NCBI GenBank assembly: GCA_003159055.1
Contig: PMLH01000374.1
Location: forward strand, 1 to 16,291
Direction of reading: 5' to 3'
DNA length: 16,291 nt
Source of the DNA: Myxococcales bacterium
GTDB taxonomy: Bacteria > Myxococcota > Polyangia > Fen-1088
Every line of letters begins with the position of its first letter. Position 1 is the first letter of the stretch. A program made the translations under genes and the position numbers. Under the pieces are notes generated by a model. That model had not been told where the DNA came from and did not search any database. It worked only from the letters and a program-made list of their open reading frames with translations. This document shows positions 1 to 7,636 of this stretch, piece after piece.

Positions 1-1902
1 CTCAAGACCCTGACCGTGATCAAGACCGCGGTCGATCTCATCAATGCGGAACGCAAGCGCCTGGGCCAGGAACCGCTGGACCCCGCGTTGCTTCCCCTCG
101 ACGACGCTGGCGTCTACGCGATGATTTCCAAGGCCGACGTGACCGGCGTGTTCCAGCTGGAATCGTCGGGCTTCCGCGACCTGCTCAAGAAGCTCAAGCC
201 CGACTGCTTCGAAGACATCGTGGCGGCGGGCGCTCTGTATCGACCTGGCCCCATCGAGGGCGGCATGGTGGACGACTTCGTCGAGCGCAAGCACGGGCGC
301 AAGAAGGTCGAGTACCCTCACCCGTCGCTGGAGACCATTCTCAAGGACACCTACGGGGTCATCGTCTACCAAGAACAGGTCATGCAGATCTCGTCGGCGC
401 TGGCCGGCTATTCCCTGGGACAAGCCGACCTGCTCCGCCGGGCCATGGGCAAGAAGAAGGCCGAGGTCATGGCCAAGGAGAAGGCGACCTTCATGAAGGG
501 CGCCCTTGCCAAGGGCATGGACCTCAAGATGGCCGAAGGCGTCTTCGACCTGATGGAGAAGTTCGCCGGCTACGGCTTCAACCGCAGTCACTCGGCGGCG
601 TACGGGCTTCTGACCTACCAAACCGCGTACCTCAAGCATCACTACCCGGTCGAGTTCTTCGCCGGCCTTCTCACCTGCGAGAAGGACAAGACTGAAGAAG
701 TCGTCAAGTGCATTGCCGAGGCGCGCTCGCAGGGAATCCAGGTTTTGCGGCCCGACATCAACCAGTCGGATGCGGATTTCACGGTGGTCATGGAAGAGGC
801 GGAAGCCGAGGCAGCGCCCAAGCGGGGAAAGCGCAAGACCACCGACCAGGTGAAGACGGCGTCCGGCCCGGTCAAGGCGATTCGTTTCGGCCTAGCAGCG
901 GTGAAGGGCGTGGGCGAGGGCGCGGTCGAGGTGATTCGTGCGGCCCGCGTGGCCGGCGGACCATTCCTGTCGCTGACCGATTTCTGCCAGCGCGTAGATC
1001 CGCGCAAGGTCAATCGCAAGGTCATGGAAGCGCTGGTGAAGGCGGGCGCGTTCGACGGCATCGCCGAGACCAAGGGCGTTTCGCGGGCAAAGATGTGGAA
1101 TGCGATCGGCGCCGCCATCGACACCGCAGGGGTGGCACAGCGCGAGCGTGACAGCGGACAGACGTCGTTGCTCTCACTGCTCAGTGGCGCTCCCACCGGG
1201 CAGGCGCCGCCGCCAGCGGAAGACGTGTACGGCGAAGGCGAAGAGTGGACGCCGAAGCAACTGCTGGCGTTCGAGAAAGAGAGCCTTGGCTTCTACATCA
1301 GCGGGCATCCTCTCGACCGGTTCTCCGGCGAGCTGCGACGCTTTGCCAACGCGATCTCGGTCAACTGCACCTCGCGCGGCGGCCGGGCCGAGGTGATTTT
1401 GGGCGGCGTGATTTCGGACTACCAAGAGCGGACCATCAAGAACGGCACCGGGAGATTCGCGTTCTTCAAGCTGGAGGACCAGCACGGCCAGATCGAATTT
1501 CACGTATCCTCGGCAAAACTGGAGGAGTATCGAGAGGTGCTGACCAAGGGCGACCCGCTGCTGGTGACCGGCACGGTGGATGTGCCCTACGGCGACAGCG
1601 AAAACCCGCGCGAACGGTTGCGCTTCGTCGACGCCAAACTGCTCACGTCAATTCGTGCCGAGCGCAGCACCATGATGGACGTGCGGCTGAACGCGGACTT
1701 GCTCAGCGGCGAGCAACTGCTGACGCTGCAGAAGCTGCTGCGGCAATTCCCTGGAAATTGTCGGACGCGTCTGCGGTTGGAGATTCCACAGCGAAGCGAG
1801 ACGGTGTTCGACCTTGGGGAGGAGTTCAAGGTCGAGGCCTCGGATGAATTGCTGGCGCGGCTGGAGCAGGTGTTCGGGGATCGCGTGGCGGTGTTGCGAT
1901 AG
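1..1902 (+). CDS. dnaE: DNA polymerase III subunit alpha, C-terminal part (5' end outside window)
   Basis: This is the catalytic subunit of the replicative DNA polymerase. The frame is open to the first base, so the gene begins outside the window. The first residues (LKTLTVIK) match the E. coli DnaE stretch just after the third catalytic aspartate, so the three active-site aspartates should lie upstream. About 633 residues are visible. They contain the fingers region (VFQLESSGF, LYRPGPIEGGMV, YQEQVMQI, LRRAMGKKK, FAGYGFNRSHSAAY), a helix-hairpin-helix (AAVKGVGEG, nt ~895-921), a likely internal beta-clamp-binding motif QTSLL at nt 1159-1173, and an OB-fold at nt ~1390-1650. The C-terminal domain ends at TAG 1900-1902. 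Compared with E. coli there is an extra charged segment of roughly 28 residues just before the helix-hairpin-helix (nt ~790-880). It looks like DnaE1, the main replicase. No terminator was seen in the 99 bp downstream. Confidence 0.97.
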   Translation, partial: LKTLTVIKTAVDLINAERKRLGQEPLDPALLPLDDAGVYAMISKADVTGVFQLESSGFRDLLKKLKPDCFEDIVAAGALYRPGPIEGGMVDDFVERKHGRKKVEYPHPSLETILKDTYGVIVYQEQVMQISSALAGYSLGQADLLRRAMGKKKAEVMAKEKATFMKGALAKGMDLKMAEGVFDLMEKFAGYGFNRSHSAAYGLLTYQTAYLKHHYPVEFFAGLLTCEKDKTEEVVKCIAEARSQGIQVLRPDINQSDADFTVVMEEAEAEAAPKRGKRKTTDQVKTASGPVKAIRFGLAAVKGVGEGAVEVIRAARVAGGPFLSLTDFCQRVDPRKVNRKVMEALVKAGAFDGIAETKGVSRAKMWNAIGAAIDTAGVAQRERDSGQTSLLSLLSGAPTGQAPPPAEDVYGEGEEWTPKQLLAFEKESLGFYISGHPLDRFSGELRRFANAISVNCTSRGGRAEVILGGVISDYQERTIKNGTGRFAFFKLEDQHGQIEFHVSSAKLEEYREVLTKGDPLLVTGTVDVPYGDSENPRERLRFVDAKLLTSIRAERSTMMDVRLNADLLSGEQLLTLQKLLRQFPGNCRTRLRLEIPQRSETVFDLGEEFKVEASDELLARLEQVFGDRVAVLR

Positions 1903-2001
1903 GGAGATTCGGGAAAGCGGCGCTCGGCTATGCGTGCCCTTCGGCAGCCACCGGCGCGATTTCGCTTGTCTTTGTTTTTGGGGCAGGCGTACTAGACCAG
2001 C

Positions 2002-3063
2002 TTGCGACGTTTGGCGGTGATAGCTCTGCTCGCGGTGCTCGTTGTAGCGACGGGCCTGCCCGCACGTGCGGCGGATCGCCCAGCCGACGGCTGGCTGACC
2101 TGGGTTCGCGCGGAAGGCGCCGAGTCCTGTCCCACGGCGGCCGAGTTCGAGGACAAAGTCGCGCGACAGCTGGGCAAGTCTCCTGCCCTCGCGGCGGACC
2201 AGTCTCGCGGCACGATTACAGTTCGCATCGAAGCCAGCCCACGCATTCTCGGGGGCGGTTCTCTTTGGATGGCGGAAGAGCAAATCTTCGGCCCGAACCG
2301 GACGATTGTCGGGAGCCGGACGATTTCCAAGACCAGCGAGACCTGTGGTCCGATTGCAGATGCTCTGGCCCTGGTGACGGCGATGGTCCTTGCCAGCCCC
2401 CCGACCGCAACCAGCGCGCCCGAGCTGACGGACGCCCCAGTTGAGGTTGAGGAGGATGCGAAGCCCGCCAGCGAGGAATCGACGGTGCCGCCTGCTGCCC
2501 CGCCCAAGTCGACGCCTGCACCTGGATCGCAGACATGGCAGGCGAGAGTCGAGGCTGGCCCCTCCGCTCAAGTGGGGAGGCTGCCAGGATGGAGCTGGGG
2601 TGGCGAGCTTCGGGCGGCCGTGACGCCTCCGGCCTGGCCCTCGCTCTTTGCGGCTTTCGCATACTGGCCAGAACATCGCGCGGACCTATCGTCTGGCTCA
2701 GCCGGCCAAGGCGTCGACGTCGGCCTTTGGACCGCAGGCGCCGGCATGTGCCAAGCGGATCGGCATGCTTCTTCGCGGCGGTTCGGTGTGTGTGGCGGTG
2801 CGCAGACCGGGCGGCTGCACGCGTCCGGCGTCGGCTTCAACCACTCGTTTCCGAACGACAAATGGGTGTTCGATCTGATCCTCGCGGTGCGGGTCGAGCA
2901 GGACCTCTCTCGGCATTGGTTTCTCGATTTAGGTCTGCTGACGGCGGTTCCCTTGATCAGGACCCGCATTGAATACTCGACCGGGGGAGAAAACCAACAA
3001 GGCTTTCAGGTCTGGCCAGTGACTGCGACGTGTCATCTGGGGCTTGGCTACAGTTTTGATTGA
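2002..3063 (+). CDS. Secreted protein with CP-motif N-domain and predicted outer-membrane beta-barrel C-domain
   Basis: Not a characterised protein. An in-frame stop at 1993-1995 forces the start to TTG 2002 or later, giving 353 aa. Residues 1-23 form a signal peptide ending ARA, with likely cleavage before ADRP. Residues ~30-130 are a compact domain with ESCPTAAEF around Cys43 and SETCGPIADALAL around Cys115; the two cysteines could form a disulfide. A Pro/Ala/Glu-rich linker follows (~131-178). The rest (~179-353) alternates short beta-like strands and ends GLGYSFD, with an aromatic near the C-terminus as in many outer-membrane beta-barrels. From memory, similar CP-motif proteins recur next to sigma-factor genes in Myxococcota. 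It ends 30 bp before the sigma factor gene, so co-transcription is likely. The barrel and outer-membrane location are inferred. No clear ribosome binding site precedes TTG 2002, so the exact start is uncertain. Confidence 0.8.
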   Translation: MRRLAVIALLAVLVVATGLPARAADRPADGWLTWVRAEGAESCPTAAEFEDKVARQLGKSPALAADQSRGTITVRIEASPRILGGGSLWMAEEQIFGPNRTIVGSRTISKTSETCGPIADALALVTAMVLASPPTATSAPELTDAPVEVEEDAKPASEESTVPPAAPPKSTPAPGSQTWQARVEAGPSAQVGRLPGWSWGGELRAAVTPPAWPSLFAAFAYWPEHRADLSSGSAGQGVDVGLWTAGAGMCQADRHASSRRFGVCGGAQTGRLHASGVGFNHSFPNDKWVFDLILAVRVEQDLSRHWFLDLGLLTAVPLIRTRIEYSTGGENQQGFQVWPVTATCHLGLGYSFD

Positions 3064-3093
3064 TAAAGCGGGCAGCATGCGCCCATTCATCAA

Positions 3094-3654
3094 GTGATGC
3101 CACGGAGCACAAGCGCAACGGTCAGCCAGGAGGGCACAGCCTCCGCCGCTTCGCCGTGCAACTTCCGCGACATTTTCGAGCAGAACGCCCGCTTCGTTTG
3201 GCGCTCGCTTCTCGGGCTTGGGGTTGGGGAAAGCGATGTCCCGGACGCAAGCCAGCAGGTCTTCTTGGTGCTCAACCAGAAGCTCGGCCACCTTGAGCCA
3301 GGCTGTTCCCTTCGCACCTTCGCCTACGGCATCTGCCTTCGGGTTGCGGCGGATTTTCGCAATCGCGCCCACGTGCGGCGCGAACAGCTTTGCGCGGTTG
3401 TGCCCGAGCGTTCGGCGACCGCAAACCAGGAAGGAATTCTTTCCCAGCGCGAGGCACTGCTGAAGCTGCGAGCGGTGCTCGACCAAATTGATACGTCACA
3501 GCGTGAGGTGTTCGTGCTCTACGAAATCGAGGAGTTGGAGATGGTCGAGGTTGCTCGTGCCGTCGGGTGTCCGCTGCAGACCGCGTATTCGCGTCTGTAT
3601 GCGGCTCGCAAGGGGGTCGTGGCGGCATTGGGAGAACATTTGCAGGACATTTGA
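3094..3654 (+). CDS. RNA polymerase sigma factor, sigma-70 family, ECF type
   Basis: This small sigma factor directs RNA polymerase to alternative promoters. It has 186 aa from GTG 3094, or 185 from the adjacent ATG 3097; neither has a strong ribosome binding site. Region 2 spans about residues 24-95: FRDIFEQNARFVWRSL, then ASQQVFLVLNQKL (core binding), then RTFAYGICLRVAADFRNR (the -10 recognition part). Region 4 spans about 118-175: REVFVLYEIEELEMVEVARAVGCPLQTAYSRLYAARKG, a helix-turn-helix that would read the -35 element. There is no region 1.1 or 3, which fits an ECF factor. The usual acidic DD before the region 2 Gln is degenerate (VPDASQQ). The gene sits between a secreted protein (30 bp upstream) and a membrane protein (23 bp downstream). 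That downstream position is the usual place for an anti-sigma factor. Family assignment is firm; its regulon is unknown. Confidence 0.92.
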   Translation: MMPRSTSATVSQEGTASAASPCNFRDIFEQNARFVWRSLLGLGVGESDVPDASQQVFLVLNQKLGHLEPGCSLRTFAYGICLRVAADFRNRAHVRREQLCAVVPERSATANQEGILSQREALLKLRAVLDQIDTSQREVFVLYEIEELEMVEVARAVGCPLQTAYSRLYAARKGVVAALGEHLQDI

Positions 3655-3665
3655 GTGAGCTTCGC

Positions 3666-3671
3666 AAGGAG
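3666..3671 (+). promoter_or_regulatory. Ribosome binding site fixing the start at 3678
   Basis: AAGGAG lies six bases before ATG 3678. It selects this start over the in-frame upstream extension, which would overlap the sigma factor gene. Confidence 0.8.
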
Positions 3672-3677
3672 AACGAC

Positions 3678-4460
3678 ATGAATCCTTCGGAAAATCCGGT
3701 TCGGCTTCGGGGGCTGCTCGGGCGCGACTCGGCGGTCGGGCGAGGAATTGAAGCGGCCAGGTCGTCCGGGCCCAGCGACGAGGAGCTCAAGGCTCTCGAG
3801 CGAAATGTACTGGCTGGCATCGGCGTCTCCGCTGCCACGGCGGCCACCGTGGCGGCAGTGCAGGGGGCGAAGAGTGCGGGGGCGGCCGGAGCCTGGTTCT
3901 CGGCTGGGGCGACCAAGCTTGTGCTTGCCTTGACGGTGGCTGCGGCCGTCGGCGGCGGTGCCGTGGTGATTCGGCATAAGATGAAGACGGCCGTTCCACA
4001 GTCGGATGTTGCCCTGGTCCCCACGCGAGCAGTGGAGAGAACAGCGCCGGAGATCCGGCCAGCTAGGCAGGAGGCCGTACTGCCTGCGCCGGCGGACGTT
4101 GCGGTGCCGGTCGCCGACGGTGCACGCGAACCCGTTGCCGGCAAAGCGAAGCCCGCAGCGCGGGGGCACGGGCGTTCGGCGGGTGTTGCGGCGGCCGCCG
4201 ACGAGGAGATCCCGCTCCTCGAACGCGCCCATCGCGCCCTGTCCGGCTCGCCCGAGGTCGCGCTCAGGTTGGCCATGGAACACGCACGACGTTTTCCGTC
4301 GAGCTCGCTCGATCAAGAACGCGAGCTCATCGCCGTGACCGCACTGGTCCAGCTCGGGCGAACCGCCGAGGCTCAGCGTCTGGCGCGGCGATTTGCGGAC
4401 CAGCACCCGGGATCAGCCTACGTGGGGCGCATCGAAAACATACTTCGGGAACATCCTTAG
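3678..4460 (+). CDS. Single-span membrane protein with C-terminal TPR-like helices; candidate anti-sigma factor
   Basis: The start at ATG 3678 follows a strong AAGGAG site and gives 260 aa. Residues 1-78 are predicted cytoplasmic and include an acidic/helical stretch (GPSDEELKALERNVL) followed by an Ala/Val-rich region. One membrane span lies at about 79-98 (KLVLALTVAAAVGGGAVVI), then positive charges (RHKMK). A long Ala/Pro-rich linker covers ~105-175. Residues ~177-258 form paired helices resembling tetratricopeptide repeats (LLERAHRALSGSPEVALRLA; VQLGRTAEAQRLARRFADQHP). It lies 23 bp downstream of the ECF sigma gene, so it is a natural candidate for a membrane anti-sigma or co-regulator with a TPR sensor outside the inner membrane. 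It has no cysteines and thus no zinc-binding anti-sigma (HxxxCxxC) motif, so its mode of sigma contact would differ from that of the common ZAS family. Function is inferred from position only. Confidence 0.8.
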   Translation: MNPSENPVRLRGLLGRDSAVGRGIEAARSSGPSDEELKALERNVLAGIGVSAATAATVAAVQGAKSAGAAGAWFSAGATKLVLALTVAAAVGGGAVVIRHKMKTAVPQSDVALVPTRAVERTAPEIRPARQEAVLPAPADVAVPVADGAREPVAGKAKPAARGHGRSAGVAAAADEEIPLLERAHRALSGSPEVALRLAMEHARRFPSSSLDQERELIAVTALVQLGRTAEAQRLARRFADQHPGSAYVGRIENILREHP

Positions 4461-4502
4461 CGTGGAAGTCATAGAAACCATGCCCTGGTCCCATTCACGG
4501 TT

Positions 4503-4507
4503 GGAGG
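4503..4507 (+). promoter_or_regulatory. Ribosome binding site fixing the start at 4516
   Basis: GGAGG lies eight bases before ATG 4516, but only two bases before the in-frame ATG 4510. It therefore favours 4516, which also places the signal peptide correctly at the N-terminus. Confidence 0.7.
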
Positions 4508-4515
4508 CGATGATC

Positions 4516-5715
4516 ATGAAGACAATCTGGAAGACAAAACAAAGCCGGCCGTCGTTGCTGCTGAGTGGGTTCTCGCTGCTCTGTCTGGTTGGACCCTCAG
4601 CCTGCCGCGACTCAGCTTTCGTTGGCGACATGGATCCGATCACGGGAGGTGTGGGTGGCCATGGGGGCGCGACGCCGCCGAGCAACCAAGTGGTCGAGGT
4701 CGCCGCGGGTCATTACCACTCGTGTGCCCTGATGGCCGATTCGACAGTGCGCTGCTGGGGATACAACGACGGAGGCATGATTGGCGACGGAACCTCCGGA
4801 GCCTTCGTGCGCAGTCCGACGCCGGTCACAGGTCTGACCGGTGCCATCCACGTCGCCGCCGACTACACCGATAGTTGCGCACAACTGTCGGACCACTCGC
4901 TCAACTGTTGGGGATCCAACAACTACGGCCAGCTCGGCGATGGCACCACGAACCAGCAAGCCACGCCGGTCGCCGTGCTGGGCGGCCGTCCAGTCGAGCA
5001 GATTGCGCTCGGCGAATACCACTCGTGCGTTCTTCTGCCCGATGGCACGGTCGGCTGGTATGGGCTCAGCATGACGGCGTCGAACACAGAGCAAGCCAAT
5101 ACGGCGTTGTCGATGGTTCCAGGACTTACCTCGGTCAGGCAGCTTTCCATCGGACCGACTACCAACTGCGCAACGCTGATCGATGGTACCGTCAGTTGTT
5201 GGCGAGGTCCGCTGGGCGACGGCATCCCGATTTCTTCCGCGACTCCAGCACCGATTGCCGGTTTGTCGTCGGTGGCAAAGATCGCGGTCGCCACCAACAC
5301 CCTTTGCGCCCTCATGCAAGACGGCACCGTGCGCTGTTGGGGCGACAATTCGCACGGCGCGGTCGGGGACGGGACCACGGTCGATCGGGGCACACCGACC
5401 GTCGTACCAGGTCTGTCCGCGGTCGCCGACCTGGTTGCGGGGGAGCATCACTTCTGCGCTTTGCTGACGGGCGGGGCGGCGCAATGCTGGGGGGCAAACA
5501 GCCATGGCGAGCTGGGCGATGGCTCGAAGACGGACCGATCCACGCCAGTCAGCGTCGTCGGCCTGACAAGCGTCAAGCAGTTGTCGCTGGGCGTGACCCA
5601 TAGCTGTGCCCTTCTGCAGGCCGGTGCCGTCATGTGCTGGGGCGACGAGCTTGCCTACATCTCCAAGGATTCCCCGTACGTCGACCGGGTGACTCCGTCA
5701 CCCATCGTTTTCTAG
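4516..5715 (+). CDS. Exported RCC1-repeat (beta-propeller) protein, possible lipoprotein
   Basis: This 399-aa protein should fold as a seven-bladed RCC1-type propeller outside the cytoplasm. Residues 1-30 form a signal sequence (KTIWKTKQSRP, then the hydrophobic SLLLSGFSLLCLVG). A lipoprotein cysteine at C30 (GPSAC) is possible, but the lipobox is weak because Pro sits at -3. A Gly-rich linker (~38-58) leads into seven repeats of about 50 residues. Each carries a CAL..DGTV..CWG core and most also carry a GDG(T/S) turn. In six repeats two cysteines are exactly ten residues apart (70/80, 121/131, 218/228, 264/274, 314/324, 364/374). In repeat 3 the second position is Gly180, leaving Cys171 unpaired; repeat 4 is shortened after its CW. 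The gene is 55 bp after the candidate anti-sigma gene and is the last before a strong terminator. Its ligand is unknown. RCC1 names the fold; no nucleotide-exchange role is implied. Confidence 0.88.
   Translation: MKTIWKTKQSRPSLLLSGFSLLCLVGPSACRDSAFVGDMDPITGGVGGHGGATPPSNQVVEVAAGHYHSCALMADSTVRCWGYNDGGMIGDGTSGAFVRSPTPVTGLTGAIHVAADYTDSCAQLSDHSLNCWGSNNYGQLGDGTTNQQATPVAVLGGRPVEQIALGEYHSCVLLPDGTVGWYGLSMTASNTEQANTALSMVPGLTSVRQLSIGPTTNCATLIDGTVSCWRGPLGDGIPISSATPAPIAGLSSVAKIAVATNTLCALMQDGTVRCWGDNSHGAVGDGTTVDRGTPTVVPGLSAVADLVAGEHHFCALLTGGAAQCWGANSHGELGDGSKTDRSTPVSVVGLTSVKQLSLGVTHSCALLQAGAVMCWGDELAYISKDSPYVDRVTPSPIVF
4693..5712 (+). repeat. Seven tandem RCC1 repeats in the coding sequence
   Basis: About 150-bp units encode the C-A-L...C-W-G and G-D-G-T signatures, beginning near residues 60, 111, 161, 208, 254, 304 and 354. 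Units 3 and 4 are the most diverged. Confidence 0.85.
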
Positions 5716-5740
5716 ACCAGCACGACCGGGCGGTGGAAGA

Positions 5741-5766
5741 GGGCGACCCCAGGGTCGCCCTTTTCT
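5741..5766 (+). terminator. Intrinsic transcription terminator of the sigma-factor/RCC1 gene group
   Basis: GGGCGACC (5741-5748), a CCAG loop and GGTCGCCC (5753-5760) form a perfect 8-bp GC-rich stem, followed directly by TTTTCTT. It lies 25 bp after the RCC1 stop codon and separates that gene group from the kinase gene downstream. Confidence 0.85.
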
Positions 5767-5809
5767 TGTGCGAGAGGCGGCCAGTTGTCGACGCACGTCG
5801 CGGGAAAAC

Positions 5810-7588
5810 ATGCGTGTGGCGGCGGCGGGAGTAAGATGCGGCTGCGTGCAGTCGACGTTGCCCCGGTCTTTCGGTAGGTACGTATTGCTCAAGCCACTCG
5901 GTCAGGGTGGCATGAGCACCGTGTATCTTGCGATGTCCGGGCATCGGGACCTGGAAACCGTGTGCGTCGTGAAGCGGCTCTTGCCTGCGCTGGCGTCACA
6001 GCCCGAGCACGTGCGCCGCTTCAGGCACGAGGCGGATTTGGCGCGGCGGCTGGTGCACAGCAATCTCGCGAACACGCACAACATCGGCGAGGTCGAGGGC
6101 GAGGTCTTCCTGGTCCAGGAATTCGTGGAGGGCCACGATGTCTCGGCACTGCTCGACGAGCTCGGCAAGCGACGGCGCTCGCTTCCGATTCCCATCGCGA
6201 TTCACATCGCCAGCGAAATCGCGCGGGGGCTCGCGTACGCGCACGCCTTCGAGAACCTGAACCTTGTCCACCGCGATATCAATCAGCCCAACGTCCGACT
6301 GACGTATGCCGGCGAAGTGAAGTTGCTCGATTTCGGCATCGCCTCGTCGAACCTTCACGGCGAGCGTGCCGGCGAACAAGGGGTGCGCGGAAAACTCTGG
6401 CACCTGGCGCCTGAACAGATTCGCCCGGGCGCGACCATCGACCGCCGCACGGACATCTACGCGGTCGGCGTGCTGCTGTGGGAATTGCTGACCGGCCGTC
6501 CGGTCGGCACCACGCGTGCGGGTAGCCAGGAGGGCAGGACGCCGGAAACCGAGGGTGAGGTGATGGTGTGGATCACGCGTGGCCAGCACCAGGCGCCATC
6601 GGCCTTCAATCCGGACGTTTCGCCCGAGCTCGACGCCTTGGTTGCCAAAGCGATGCACGTCAATCCGGACGAGCGCCATGCGAGCGCGGATGAGCTGCGG
6701 CGGGCGTTGGCGCCGTTCGTGGCGCCGGACTTTCATCCCGAAGAAGAGCTGTCGGCCTTGCTGAAGGAATTTTTCTCGCCCGAACAGGAGCGGAGAGAGA
6801 GACAGCGGCTGATCGATTCGGGTCGCGGCCTACTCGTGAGCGAGGGCGGGCGCTCGCAGCATCTTGAGCGACCGTCGGGCGTCGAGGCAAGGCGGGCCAC
6901 GCGCCGTGGGGCGGCCTTGTTGAAGAAGCGCGCGGCGTGGATCATACCGGTCGCCCTTGGCGCACTGGTGGGGCTTGCTTGCCTGCTGTACCTTCACGCG
7001 AGCCGGAAGCACGGCGCAGGATTGAATGCGGGGGTGAGGCCGCCGATACCGACCGCGGCCAGCACGCTACAACCTCGCGCGAGCCCATCGGCTGCGCCTG
7101 GACCGTCGATACCACCGGGATCGCAGTTTTCCGGGAAGGCAGGCCGCCCGTCAGAAGGTGCGCGACAACTGTCACCAGCGCCGCTGCCGGGGAAGCGCGA
7201 GAATCAGCCACCGCCTACGGCGGCCGCGATTGTCGCCGCACCTGCTACCGCGGCGCAAGCGGTTGTGCCGCCAATCGCGGCTGCGCAACCCAGCTCGCAG
7301 AAAGCCGATGCCGCCGTCGCGAAGGTCGACCACCTCGATCTTGCCCGCCAAGCCTTCGACGAACGCGATTGGCCGCGAGCCCTTGCCGAGGCCAAGGTCG
7401 CAACGGTAGCGGGTGGCGGTGTCGATGCCCATGCCCTGGTCGGCAACACGTACTTCAAGATGGGGCGCTTCGCTGATGCAGAGAAATCCTACGCACGCGC
7501 AGTGGCTCTCGATCCGAAGAATTCGCTTCTGCAGGACCGCCTGCGCATCGCGCACGCGCGCGCAGAGCAGGCCAGCCCGGGGCAATGA
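5810..7588 (+). CDS. Transmembrane Ser/Thr protein kinase with extracytoplasmic TPR region
   Basis: This Hanks-type kinase phosphorylates Ser/Thr on protein substrates using ATP. The start is ATG 5810 (592 aa); GTG 5846 is an alternative, just before the domain begins (LPRSFGRY). The kinase domain covers about 22-300: Gly loop GQGGMS (31-36), ATP lysine K55 (VCVVKR), alpha-C glutamate E74, catalytic loop HRDINQPN (154-161, with D156 and N161 correctly spaced), DFG 174-176, APE 200-202, then RRTDIYAVGVLLWELLTGR. The catalytic-loop lysine of most Ser/Thr kinases is Asn158 here. The key residues are otherwise present, so the kinase is probably active. One membrane span lies at ~376-397 (WIIPVALGALVGLACLLYL), followed by a Pro/Ala-rich linker and a TPR-like segment at ~507-585 (FDERDWPRALAEA; YFKMGRFADAEKSYARAVALDP). 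It is the first gene after the terminator and likely heads a unit with the next two genes. The TPR region is the probable sensor. Confidence 0.93.
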   Translation: MRVAAAGVRCGCVQSTLPRSFGRYVLLKPLGQGGMSTVYLAMSGHRDLETVCVVKRLLPALASQPEHVRRFRHEADLARRLVHSNLANTHNIGEVEGEVFLVQEFVEGHDVSALLDELGKRRRSLPIPIAIHIASEIARGLAYAHAFENLNLVHRDINQPNVRLTYAGEVKLLDFGIASSNLHGERAGEQGVRGKLWHLAPEQIRPGATIDRRTDIYAVGVLLWELLTGRPVGTTRAGSQEGRTPETEGEVMVWITRGQHQAPSAFNPDVSPELDALVAKAMHVNPDERHASADELRRALAPFVAPDFHPEEELSALLKEFFSPEQERRERQRLIDSGRGLLVSEGGRSQHLERPSGVEARRATRRGAALLKKRAAWIIPVALGALVGLACLLYLHASRKHGAGLNAGVRPPIPTAASTLQPRASPSAAPGPSIPPGSQFSGKAGRPSEGARQLSPAPLPGKRENQPPPTAAAIVAAPATAAQAVVPPIAAAQPSSQKADAAVAKVDHLDLARQAFDERDWPRALAEAKVATVAGGGVDAHALVGNTYFKMGRFADAEKSYARAVALDPKNSLLQDRLRIAHARAEQASPGQ

Positions 7589-7614
7589 CCGGTCAAGGAC
7601 CTTGACTGAGGTCC

Positions 7615-7636
7615 GCGGGATCGTAAAACGTCCCGC
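7615..7636 (+). promoter_or_regulatory. Hairpin directly upstream of the start codon at 7638
   Basis: GCGGGA-T-CG (7615-7623), loop TAAAA and CG-TCCCGC (7629-7636) form an imperfect 8-bp stem with one bulged T. It ends one base before ATG 7638 and occupies the place of a Shine-Dalgarno sequence, which is otherwise absent. It could limit translation initiation or could be a binding site. There is no U-run, so it is not a typical terminator. Confidence 0.4.

Noticed and set aside
1966..1995. TTGTCT and TACTAG with an 18-bp spacer before the gene at 2002
   Set aside because: Both boxes are weak matches and would imply a leaderless message starting with TTG, which is improbable. The gene group must have a promoter near here, but this one is not convincing.
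1648..2676. Long minus-strand open frame (342 codons)
   Set aside because: It spans the end of dnaE, the intergenic gap and part of the next gene. Its translation is Arg-rich and low-complexity with no motif, a typical GC-rich shadow.
3272..4406. Long minus-strand open frames opposite the sigma factor and membrane protein genes
   Set aside because: Arg/Ala/Pro-rich translations with no domains; the plus-strand genes have clear motifs and a ribosome binding site.
4597..4605. Lipoprotein cleavage site at Cys30 of the RCC1 protein
   Set aside because: Proline sits at -3 instead of Leu/Val/Ile/Ala, so lipidation is only mentioned as possible and not annotated as a site.
4612..5601. Minus-strand open frame of 329 codons opposite the RCC1 gene
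   Set aside because: Its length is explained by the repeated codons of the RCC1 units; there is no recognisable protein signature.
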